Assembly: GCF_002368295.1 (NCBI RefSeq)
Contig: NZ_AP018248.1
Span: forward strand, 5,402,798-5,466,797
From: Tolypothrix tenuis PCC 7101
Lineage (GTDB): Bacteria; Cyanobacteriota; Cyanobacteriia; Cyanobacteriales; Nostocaceae
Direction of reading: 5' to 3'
DNA length: 64,000 nucleotides
Below are positions 54,248 through 61,721 of this stretch, in pieces (position 1 is the stretch's first letter; each line of letters starts with the position of its first letter). The translations under genes and the position numbers were made by a program. A model generated the notes under the pieces. The model worked only from the letters and a program-made list of their open reading frames with translations, ran no database searches and was not told where the DNA came from.

Positions 54248-54314
54248 GGATTAAGGGGGGTAAAACCCGGATCTCAAAATAACTCCGATTTGTGTGTACA
54301 CCGTAGGTCATCAA

Positions 54315-54704
54315 CTATGGACTATCAGTTGATGCAGTAGGCGCTTGCAAATTACTCACGTTTTTCCAAGAATGGGTACTCGTGTCAAAACAGCACCATT
54401 TTGCACTTTTGGGTTCTTGGTAGCAAAATAAAGTGCGGTCTTGACCATCCAGGTAGTCAGTTAAATAATAGACAATGCCTCGAAAAGGATAAGTTTTGCG
54501 GCTGAGTCGTTTAGCTACCGCTTGATTGGGACATTCAACCACGAAAACCGGTTTTCCATCCAGGTGCGCCAAAGAGAAGATACACATCCGCAAAATGGCT
54601 CTGAGCCAACTTTCAGAATTGTCAAAGTAATCATCTATGATTTTGTTAGTCAGAGCTTGTTCAAGGGTACGGTCTTTATTTTGGGGAGTTTGGGCTTCAG
54701 ACAT
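54315..54704 (-). CDS. Conserved-looking hypothetical protein
   Basis: A 129-residue soluble protein starting MSEAQTPQNKDRTLEQALTN. The middle reads as a folded domain (YFDNSESWLRAILRMCIFSL, VFVVECPNQAVAKRLSRKTY, RGIVYYLTDYLDGQDRTLFC) with several cysteines and a Trp-rich end (SAKWCCFDTSTHSWKNV). I do not recognise the family. It lies beside the 643-bp element, whose right end is just downstream of its stop codon, so its transcript end may have been altered. Confidence 0.6.
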   Translation of the reverse strand: MSEAQTPQNKDRTLEQALTNKIIDDYFDNSESWLRAILRMCIFSLAHLDGKPVFVVECPNQAVAKRLSRKTYPFRGIVYYLTDYLDGQDRTLFCYQEPKSAKWCCFDTSTHSWKNVSNLQAPTASTDSP

Positions 54705-54929
54705 AGCATCACCTATTAGCTACACCGATGGTTTGAGATTAAACCAAAATATTGAAAAGTGACAAGGGTATAGGCAATTATTGTCTCTGTCCCCTTGTAT
54801 CCCTTGATTAACACTGTCTCTTGTGAAATGCCAAGCGTCAAGCACTCCCTAAGACAGAGAACACCTACGCAATTTTTGGGAGTGAGCATGACTGGTAAAA
54901 TATACTCATAGCTTTATGAGCGAATTGTC

Positions 54930-55235
54930 ATGCCTGCTGAAACTAATGAAGTAAATCAAACAACCACTGGTGCTGATGCTATTGACGTAGCGATCGCAAA
55001 GGGAATTGATTTTGATGGTTCTCCTATTCCTACTGCCAAGCTGGAACTATACAACAAAGTCATGGCTCTAGAGGCAAATAGACAGCGTAGCGGCGTATCT
55101 AATACCATGCGATCGCGTATTGTCAGAATTGGGGCGAAGCACATTCCCCAAGCAGAACTCGACACCTTGCTCACAGAAGCTGGTTTTGCACCTTTGAAAG
55201 AAAAAGAAATTGCCTTTTTTTACGGCGGTAAGTAG
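54930..55235 (+). CDS. Small conserved-looking hypothetical protein
   Basis: A 101-residue soluble protein: MPAETNEVNQTTTGADAIDV then FDGSPIPTAKLELYNKVMAL and a basic middle (NRQRSGVSNTMRSRIVRIGA), ending EIAFFYGGK. No domain recognised. The basic centre could bind nucleic acid. The gene has its own strong terminator at 55254-55290, which supports expression as a single gene. Confidence 0.65.
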   Translation: MPAETNEVNQTTTGADAIDVAIAKGIDFDGSPIPTAKLELYNKVMALEANRQRSGVSNTMRSRIVRIGAKHIPQAELDTLLTEAGFAPLKEKEIAFFYGGK

Positions 55236-55253
55236 TATATCTGCTGAATCTAT

Positions 55254-55290
55254 CCTGTCTTTGTTAACTTGCTAGGCTAACAAGGACAGG
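55254..55290 (+). terminator. Factor-independent terminator
   Basis: cctgtctttgtta (55254-55266) pairs with taacaaggacagg (55278-55290) with one wobble, followed by tattttta. It lies 18 bp after the gene at 54930-55235. Confidence 0.85.
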
Positions 55291-55442
55291 TATTTTTAGG
55301 TGTTAAAAAATGATTGCGACAGATGGATCGCCCAAAAGCGCAATCAATTTAAAATCCTATAAATACTCTAAATGCTCTCGGCAAGCAAAAAAACTAGTTA
55401 GCAATCATAATGTATTTGTCTAGTTAATCACTAAACTTACTT

Positions 55443-55727
55443 ATGCCGAAAGCAATTTGGAATGGAGCAACTCTAGCCGAGAGCAATCAAACTATTGTTG
55501 TAGAAGGTAACCATTACTTTCCACCTGACGCTATTAACAAGCAGTACTTTCAAGAAAGTAATACCCACACTACTTGTCCGTGGAAAGGCGTTGCTAGTTA
55601 CTATAGTGTTGAAGTTGATGGGCAAGTTAATCAAGACGCAGCTTGGTACTATCCCAACGCCAAAGAGAGAGCTAAAAATATTGAAGGCTATGTTGCCTTC
55701 TGGCGTGGTGTCAAAGTCGAAGCCTAG
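55443..55727 (+). CDS. DUF427 family protein
   Basis: A 94-residue protein with the DUF427 pattern: KAIWNGATLAESNQTIVVEG, HYFPPDAINKQYF, the block HTTCPWKGVASYYSVEVDG, then DAAWYYPNAKERAKNIEGYV and AFWRGVKVE. It covers one complete DUF427 unit, a small beta-rich fold of unknown biochemical role that is widespread in bacteria. It is a single gene. A short hairpin (55751-55773, cctgaaa/tttcagg) follows its stop. Confidence 0.92.
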   Translation: MPKAIWNGATLAESNQTIVVEGNHYFPPDAINKQYFQESNTHTTCPWKGVASYYSVEVDGQVNQDAAWYYPNAKERAKNIEGYVAFWRGVKVEA

Positions 55728-55815
55728 TCAAGATTAATTTCTAGTTTATTCCTGAAATTTTTTGTTTTTCAGGTTATTTACACAAGCCAGCCAGCCATAA
55801 TTCTACTGTTTTTAT

Positions 55816-55841
55816 TGGTGGTTGATTAATATCAACCACCA
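55816..55841. terminator. Perfect 11-bp hairpin between convergent genes
   Basis: tggtggttgat (55816-55826) and atcaaccacca (55831-55841) with a 4-nt loop, between the end of the DUF427 gene and the end of the Crp/Fnr-like gene. No strong T-run follows on either strand. Confidence 0.55.
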
Positions 55842-55864
55842 GAATAGAGACATAATTTGTGGAT

Positions 55865-56443
55865 TCATTTGTTTAGTAAACGCAAAATAATTTGGCGCTT
55901 TTGACGTAACAGCAATCCCTCCTCTTCAAACTGCTGTAAAAGTCTGGTTACTGTGACTCTAGTTGTATTCAGTACCTCTGCCATTTCTTGATGAGTGGCA
56001 TTCAGGTCTATTAGTGTACCCTCTTCTACATCACGACCAAATTTTGTACTTAACCACACCAAAAATTGCCACAACCGCAGATACATCGGTTTACAATGCA
56101 CTATACTTAGCAGTTCTTCTGCCTGTTGAATGTGAGAAAGTAACGCTTCCACATCTTGATACCAGAGATGAGGTGGCACAATACTTACTTCTACACTAGT
56201 CAAACATTCAATTTGGTAAGGCTTCACTTTAGACAATGGAGAACCGATTAAATCACCAGACCCCCAATAACCTAAAGTAATAAATGTTCCGTCTTCACTC
56301 CAGGTTAAGGTACGAACTGCACCACGTTCGATTCGCCACAATATATCGTTGCGTGGTGGTATCATTTCGCGCTTTGTAAATAAGCGATGAGGTATTTGTT
56401 CTTTGAGAACAGAGTTATACGACAAGTTGGCGGAAGACATCAT
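55865..56443 (-). CDS. Crp/Fnr-family transcription regulator
   Basis: A 192-residue regulator. The N-terminal half is a cNMP-binding-like beta-roll (ILWRIERGAVRTLTWSEDGT, LGYWGSGDLIGSPLS), but the phosphate-binding cassette for cAMP (GE..RSA) is not evident, so the ligand is probably different or absent. The C-terminal half has the winged helix-turn-helix TLIDLNATHQEMAEVLNTTR followed by VTVTRLLQQFEEEGLL. It is shorter than typical Crp (about 210 residues). It is transcribed alone and faces the DUF427 gene. The target genes are unknown. Confidence 0.9.
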   Translation of the reverse strand: MMSSANLSYNSVLKEQIPHRLFTKREMIPPRNDILWRIERGAVRTLTWSEDGTFITLGYWGSGDLIGSPLSKVKPYQIECLTSVEVSIVPPHLWYQDVEALLSHIQQAEELLSIVHCKPMYLRLWQFLVWLSTKFGRDVEEGTLIDLNATHQEMAEVLNTTRVTVTRLLQQFEEEGLLLRQKRQIILRLLNK

Positions 56444-56748
56444 AAGTACATCTTGGTAGAAAAAAGTGTGTAGTTGCTTGAGTACTGATCGGAATTATCT
56501 CAGATGCAAGAATTGACTTAGATTAAATTAATACTTGCAATTACAGCAGCAAAGGCAGATTTATCACAGATATCATCTATGTGTAAATATCGGGATAGTG
56601 GGGATAACCATAGTTAATGTCTAGTTACCCATGACACTCAAGTAAATCAATACCTATGCCTTTCTTATGAGATGGGGCGAAATTTATAAAAATTATTTAC
56701 AAGATAGTATGCATATTATGAAAATATTTGCAATAGTAGCTTATACTC

Positions 56749-56947
56749 CAATACAGTTCAGTTAAGCTCATTAGGGATTGATTTATCACTTATCAAAGAA
56801 GCCAACTCAATTGGGGGATTCTCCCCCAAACCCCCGATTGGGTGACGGTTGCGTCCCCCAAACCCCCTCCAAAATGATTGTTCTGTTTTTTTTGTTGAGT
56901 AACTAGTTTTTTGGTTTTGTGATCAATTAATTTTCTGAACTGTATTT
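56749..56947. mobile_element. Element B, complete copy with 10-bp flanking duplication
   Basis: aatacagttcag (56750-56761) is inverted at 56935-56946 (ctgaactgtatt). The 10-mer gcttatactc flanks it at 56739-56748 and 56948-56957. The interior carries the same G-rich core (aacccccgattgggtgacgg, reverse of copy 1) as 30877-31030. It has no gene, so it is a non-autonomous element. Confidence 0.85.
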
Positions 56948-57110
56948 GCTTATACTCTTCTATATAAATCTGTACTTATACAAGTGCGCTAATTAGTATA
57001 AAAAAACACTCAATGTAAATTTACATGAGTGTGGTAATTAAAAATGGGTAATAGTTAAGAGGAAACAGAAAATTCCCTTATTAAAAGTTAGTCTCCTTGT
57101 CCCCTCTGCT

Positions 57111-57238
57111 CCAATACTGCTCGGTTAAGAATTTTCAACTCTTAATTTTGTTTGGGGAAAAGGTGAAAGGGTAAGGGTTAAAGGTTTTTTCTTACCCCTT
57201 TTCCCCTTCCCCTTTTGCCCTTAACCGACAAGTATTGC
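57111..57238. mobile_element. MITE-like element with ccaatact...agtattg ends
   Basis: The left end ccaatactgctcggttaag is the near-inverse of the right end cttaaccgacaagtattgc. The middle contains ggggaaaagg and ccttttcccc arms. A shorter copy is at 40040-40122 beside the psbA terminator. Confidence 0.72.
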
Positions 57239-57257
57239 CCTCTGCTCACGCCAGTTG

Positions 57258-57455
57258 CTACAAAGGGGAGGCAGCCACACGTGCGGCTATGCCGCCGAGT
57301 GGACTGCCGTTAGCGTAGCGGTAGCGACGTAGGAGCGTCACCCGAAGGGGTTTCCCGACTTGAGCGGACTGCCGTGGGAACCTCCCTTCGGGTTCGCCAG
57401 TCGCCTGTGGAGGGAAACCCTCCCGCAGCGCTGGTCTCACCGCAACGCACTGGCT
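57258..57455. repeat. GC-rich palindromic repeat cluster
   Basis: Dense inverted segments such as ccgttagcgtagcggtagcg, gtcacccgaaggggtttccc, gggaacctcccttcgggttc and gtggagggaaaccctcccgc. Base composition is much higher in GC than in the neighbouring spacer. It resembles REP-type clusters common in Nostoc-like genomes. Confidence 0.7.
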
Positions 57456-57499
57456 CCCCTGCTTCCTCATCTGCAGTTTTTAGTGGTTAAGGTAGCTAA

Positions 57500-57937
57500 T
57501 TATTCTCTAGCAATCACAATATCGTTGGACTTAATTACTGCGTAGGCTTCTGTTCCCTCAGTTAAATCTAATTCCTCTGCTGAGACTCTGGTAATCATAG
57601 AAGTTAACTCTACTTTATGAACAATCTCTAGGGTTACTTCTGTATTAACTGCTCCTGTAACTACCTTTTTAACAACGCCTTTGAGAATATTGCGTGAGCT
57701 AACTTTTAAAGGTTTCTTTGAACTACTAATTTCTATCCCAGGTGTATAAGCATTTGGTATAACATCCTGCTGAGTTGGTGACGCTACTGCTGGTGAAGAG
57801 TATTTATTCAACCCACGTACCAACTCTCTTAAAATTTCTGTCTTGGTACGTTGAGACTGGTTGCAAAACTCTTCCAGTATTTTGCGTTCTTCTTCTGAGG
57901 TTTGAAATGTTACCCATCCTTGTTCTTTTCTAGGCAT
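57500..57937 (-). CDS. Ribbon-helix-helix protein fused to a Mop (molybdate-binding) domain
   Basis: A 145-residue protein. The N-terminal 45 residues (GWVTFQTSEEERKILEEFCN, TEILRELVRGL) fit a ribbon-helix-helix DNA-binding fold. After a linker of about 30 residues, the C-terminal 70 residues match the Mop/TOBE domain: VSSRNILKGVVKKVVTGAVN, TEVTLEIVHKVELTSMITRV, SAEELDLTEGTEAYAVIKS. Mop domains bind molybdate or tungstate. The combination resembles ModE in logic (DNA-binding plus molybdate-binding) but uses a different DNA-binding fold. It is likely a molybdate-responsive repressor or a storage protein. No molybdate transport genes are in the window. Confidence 0.82.
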   Translation of the reverse strand: MPRKEQGWVTFQTSEEERKILEEFCNQSQRTKTEILRELVRGLNKYSSPAVASPTQQDVIPNAYTPGIEISSSKKPLKVSSRNILKGVVKKVVTGAVNTEVTLEIVHKVELTSMITRVSAEELDLTEGTEAYAVIKSNDIVIARE

Positions 57938-58539
57938 ATTTTTACCAATTTAGTTGGTAGCTATTTTTGATCATGCTACGATCCTACCAAGGGAAATCCT
58001 CTGAAATAGAACACCCTAGAATAAGTTGAGCCGTATAAAAATAAAATAAACTAAAGTCAATGTTTCTTGTGACTTGTATCTGTTAGCCAGGTCGCATGGA
58101 GGTATTTAATAATTGATAGGACTTACGCAAGTGTCATATTTTTTTCGTTTAGGTTTGTCCAGGGTCAAATGTCAAGAGTCCAAAAAACCTTAATTTTTGA
58201 CCCTTGACTCTTGACTATTGACTCTTATGCCAGAGGATCACTGTGCCAGTTGCGTAAGTCCTGATTGGGAAAGTGCGATCGCAACTATACTCCAGTATTA
58301 ATGCAAGAAATTATACTAATTAAACCAGTATAATTTTTGAGCTTATCTATGCGATTAATTAAATAGATGGAAATCAGCAAAAGTAATTTCTGAGATTGCC
58401 AAAAAATATTTAGAAAGATTAATTAAACAAAACCCGCTCATCAATCAAATAAAATTGGATAGCTTGTCAGTTGTGAGTTATCTACCACAACTGACAGAGA
58501 GAAACTGACAGTAACCATTAATCATGGCAAATTATAAAT
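57938..58539. other. 602-bp spacer containing element A copy 2
   Basis: The spacer upstream of the RHH-Mop gene and downstream of the CheA gene contains element A (58118-58262) and otherwise only AT-rich sequence. Near 58468-58511 an imperfect inverted pair (cagttgtgag and ccacaactgacag) lies just beyond the CheA stop codon and could act as a terminator. Confidence 0.65.
58118..58262 (-). mobile_element. MITE-like element A, copy 2
   Basis: Inverse of 30730-30873. Ends aggacttacgcaa and ttgcgtaagtcct are perfect 13-bp inverted repeats here, so this copy is the better preserved. The interior contains tttttttcgtttaggtttgt and heptamers of cttgact. Confidence 0.8.
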
Positions 58540-61500
58540 TTAATTGTTTGATGTGCCATTACCATTGGTGGAATAAATTATTTGGTGTAACGTGCGGAGC
58601 AATTCTTGTTCGTTATAAGGTTTAGAGAAATAGGCTCTGGCACCCAACTGCATTGCTAGTTGGCGATGTTTATCGCTACTCCGAGAGGTCAACATCGCAA
58701 TGGGAATATTTTTCATATCATCGTGGGATTTAATCCGACCTAAGAATCCATAACCATCAAGACGTGGCATTTCAATATCGCAAATTACGGCTTGAACTTG
58801 TAAGCCACTCTGAAGTTTGTCTAAAGCATCTTGTCCATCTTTTGCTTGTTCTACTTGATATCCACCTTTTTCTAAAGTCAAGGCTAAAAAGCGGCGAACA
58901 TTAATCGAATCATCGACAATCAAAATCGTGCTTTTTTGATTCACAACAGATGATACTGCTGGTTTGTCTTCACCAGATATCAAAAAGGCAGTTTTTAATC
59001 GAGCTGATGGCAATTGATTATTTTTCGAGCTGCGTTGATTGGTAACGACTTTATACAGTAGTTCGTTAGCATTGACCAATGCTACTACCCGACCATCACC
59101 CAGAATCGTACAGTTACTAAAACCATCTGGTAGAGGAATATTACCCTCAACTTGGCGAATCGCAACTTCTTGTTCACCCCAACAACGGTCTAGTTGTACG
59201 GCCATTGGCTGATTACCGCTTTTAACAATTAATACACAACTAGCATTGATTGCTGGGGGAGTTTCTAAATCGGGGCTATTATAACGGGGGCCATTAAACT
59301 CTAAGTGTCTACTCAGGCGAATTAAAGGCAGCATAGTACCTTGCCAGTTGATCACTTCGCTACCTGCGATCGCAAACACTTGCTCGTTTTGCAGTAAGAA
59401 GATTTCTGAAACTACATCTGTAGGGAATGCTAACAGCATTCGGTTGCTTTCCACTAGCAGCACTCGTGCGACTGAAAGTGTAAATGGTACAGATAGGGTA
59501 AAGGTAGTTCCTACTCCGAGTTCGGTATCAACTTTGATATCGCCTCGGACTTGTTTGAGTTTGTTGCGTACCACATCCATACCCACACCACGACCGGAAA
59601 GTGCGGTCACATGGTCGGAGGTGGTAAACCCTGGCTCAAAAATTAGTGATAACAGTTCTTCATCGCTAGCACTAGCTAATAGTGAAGCATCTAAGCCCAT
59701 CGCTAAGGCGCGGGCGCGAATTTTTTCTAGAGAAATACCTCGACCATCATCACGGATAGTAATAATTGTGCGGTCTCTACGGTGGGTAGCTTTAATTTCA
59801 ATTAAGCCTTGTTCGAATTTACCGATGCTGCTGCGGGTAGCTGGATCTTCAATGCCATGATCGAAAGCATTCCTTAACAGGTGCATTAAAGGCTCATTTA
59901 AAGCTTCTAAAATGCTGCGTTCAATTAAAGTATTACCACCTTCAATTTTTAACTGGACATTTTTGCCATATTCCACATTCAAGTCGCGGATAGCGCGCGG
60001 AAAACGCTCGACTAAATCTGATAGCGGGCGCATCCTTACTTGGGTAAGTTTTGTTTGTAACTGCTTGGATGTTTTGTTCAGCTTCCGCGCAATTTGATCG
60101 GTGTCATCAACACTTAGCTGCACATCAGTGGTAACTTCTTGTACCTGAACAATGGTTTCCATAACTTCCTGCGATAGCAGGTTTAATTCGTTATAGCGAT
60201 CCATTTCTAGGACATCAAAGTTAGTCTCAATGCCATCAGCTTGATGATTTTCATCAGCAAGCGATCGCATTCCCGAGCCGTTAAAAGTTTGAGTGGAAAT
60301 TCTGTCGTAGGCGGCGCGTAATTCCTGGTTTTCTCGCTCTAGCCCTTGGACACGCTGGCTGAGATTACGGACGAGTTTACGCAACCTTTCCAATTGCAAA
60401 TTCAGCCCATTGCGCTGAATAATTAATTCCCCGAACAAATCATTAATTTGCTCAAGTTGCTTACTGGGAACCCGGACTGTATTTTCTTGAATTTCCCGGT
60501 CTTTACCAATACCAACTGACTCGCCTTTACGCTCAAGAAATCTGTAATCTGTGGTGGGAATTTCTCTCGCAGTGACTAAGCTTGGCTCAGAAACTTCAAC
60601 TGTATCTGGGGAATTGTTAGCAAACTCAATATCTAAAGTTTCAAATCTAGCAGCAACGATCGCATCATCTTCATCGGGCCAAGCTTCCTCCGTTTCTTCT
60701 GATTCCACAAAATCTGGTGAGAAGACTTCTGGTTCTAAGAAGTGCGCTGCATCTGTATCTGTAGCGAAAAATTCCGCAATTGCAGCTTGTTTAGATGGCT
60801 GCGTATTTGCCGAATGAAGAGCTGGAGCAGAGGTTAAATCACCCAGTTTGATTTCTGTAGGTAACTGATCGAGTTGATTTGTCAGCACTAAAGCTTGCGA
60901 TCGCCGCCATGCTTGTAATGCTAACCGGGTAATTTCTTCTACTTGATTTGGGCTAGCAGCTTCTAAGTGGTGCGTGACTGACTCACAAAGCTGAGTAAAA
61001 GCTGGCAACTGGAGCATTTCGCCTAAGCCTGCTAGTTCCGCTGCCATAATTGCCACTTCTTCTTGCAAACAAGGCTGTTGTTCGTCTGCCACTACAGCTT
61101 CTAAACGCTGTAAACAGCCTTCTACTTCTGTTTCAAAAAGTAAGGGTATGATATCCTGTCCATCTTCGGGGGAAAGCATACTTGTAGCGTCTTCTGGCAC
61201 CGGATCGCCCAAACGCTCGTGCAATTCATCAAATACCGGATAACAAAAGGTTTGTAACCATTGCTCTTCAATTACATTCCCTTCGGAGAGCAATTCTACG
61301 ATTTGACGTAACCAGTCCACCCCAGATAACAGTAAACTTTGTAGCTGGGTGTCAATTTCTAAAGAATTTTTGCGCGTTTTTAAAACTTTAAAGGAATCTT
61401 CTAGACGATGAGCTAAATCACTCAGCGTGCGAAATCCCATCATTCCCGCCCCACCTTTAATGGAATGAGCGGCTCGGAGTGCCCCGTTAATCTTTTCTAA

Positions 61501-61614
61501 ATCGATGCGATTACTAGTGTCGATTTCCAACAATACCGCTTCTAAGGTATTGAGATAATCAGTGGCTTCTTCCAGAAATTGCATCTGGATTTCCAGTTCT
61601 TTGTCCTGTGACAT
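58540..61614 (-). CDS. CheA-type hybrid histidine kinase with C-terminal receiver
   Basis: A 1024-residue chemotaxis-type kinase. Hpt domain at residues 1-110 with the phosphorylated H50 in AAHSIKGGAGMMGF. An acidic linker (about 265-375) contains no second obvious Hpt. Dimerisation region about 385-560 (VRVPSKQLEQINDLFGELII). HATPase: LLRNAFDHGIEDPATRSSIG, IRDDGRGISLEKIRARA and SGRGVGMDVVRN. A CheW-like domain follows (about 720-865), then a receiver domain (about 900-1020) with STILIVDDSINVRRF, phosphoacceptor Asp in VICDIEMPRLDG and FSKPYNEQEL. This is the PixL/HmpE-like plan of cyanobacterial taxis systems. The chemoreceptor gene just upstream (107-bp gap) should be its partner. The output is probably pilus-driven motility or hormogonium behaviour. 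Confidence 0.95.
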   Translation of the reverse strand: MSQDKELEIQMQFLEEATDYLNTLEAVLLEIDTSNRIDLEKINGALRAAHSIKGGAGMMGFRTLSDLAHRLEDSFKVLKTRKNSLEIDTQLQSLLLSGVDWLRQIVELLSEGNVIEEQWLQTFCYPVFDELHERLGDPVPEDATSMLSPEDGQDIIPLLFETEVEGCLQRLEAVVADEQQPCLQEEVAIMAAELAGLGEMLQLPAFTQLCESVTHHLEAASPNQVEEITRLALQAWRRSQALVLTNQLDQLPTEIKLGDLTSAPALHSANTQPSKQAAIAEFFATDTDAAHFLEPEVFSPDFVESEETEEAWPDEDDAIVAARFETLDIEFANNSPDTVEVSEPSLVTAREIPTTDYRFLERKGESVGIGKDREIQENTVRVPSKQLEQINDLFGELIIQRNGLNLQLERLRKLVRNLSQRVQGLERENQELRAAYDRISTQTFNGSGMRSLADENHQADGIETNFDVLEMDRYNELNLLSQEVMETIVQVQEVTTDVQLSVDDTDQIARKLNKTSKQLQTKLTQVRMRPLSDLVERFPRAIRDLNVEYGKNVQLKIEGGNTLIERSILEALNEPLMHLLRNAFDHGIEDPATRSSIGKFEQGLIEIKATHRRDRTIITIRDDGRGISLEKIRARALAMGLDASLLASASDEELLSLIFEPGFTTSDHVTALSGRGVGMDVVRNKLKQVRGDIKVDTELGVGTTFTLSVPFTLSVARVLLVESNRMLLAFPTDVVSEIFLLQNEQVFAIAGSEVINWQGTMLPLIRLSRHLEFNGPRYNSPDLETPPAINASCVLIVKSGNQPMAVQLDRCWGEQEVAIRQVEGNIPLPDGFSNCTILGDGRVVALVNANELLYKVVTNQRSSKNNQLPSARLKTAFLISGEDKPAVSSVVNQKSTILIVDDSINVRRFLALTLEKGGYQVEQAKDGQDALDKLQSGLQVQAVICDIEMPRLDGYGFLGRIKSHDDMKNIPIAMLTSRSSDKHRQLAMQLGARAYFSKPYNEQELLRTLHQIIYSTNGNGTSNN

Positions 61615-61721
61615 GATTTTGGTTAGTTGTTAAGCTAATGCGCGCCTAGTAGAGCACTTATTTTGATCTTTGTCATTTGTGCAGTTGGGTTTTAGCTCAC
61701 CAATAAATGATGATGCCAAAA

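Larger units (their letters stand above)
53664..54306. mobile_element. 643-bp element with perfect 17-bp inverted ends
   Basis: ctacggtgtacacacaa at 53664-53680 is repeated in perfect inversion at 54290-54306. It contains the 21-bp tandem repeat array (53740-54054) and a nested inverted-repeat element (54075-54247). No recognisable transposase is present. Both strands are open across the tandem array (a 118-residue plus frame and a 156-residue minus frame), which is a consequence of the repeat. No clear target duplication is visible at the outer ends. It ends 8 bp before the stop codon of the gene at 54315-54704. Confidence 0.78.
56444..57499. other. 1056-bp intergenic region of dispersed repeats
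   Basis: No credible gene seen. It contains a complete copy of element B (56749-56947), the ccaatact element (57111-57238) and a GC-rich repeat cluster (about 57258-57455). The GC-rich part gives open frames on both strands, which are explained by the repeats. Promoters for the Crp/Fnr gene lie at the low-coordinate end. Confidence 0.8.

Noticed and set aside
57258..57470. Arg/Gly-rich 70-residue minus-strand protein
   Set aside because: It is translated from the GC-rich palindromic repeat cluster and frames are open on both strands for that reason.
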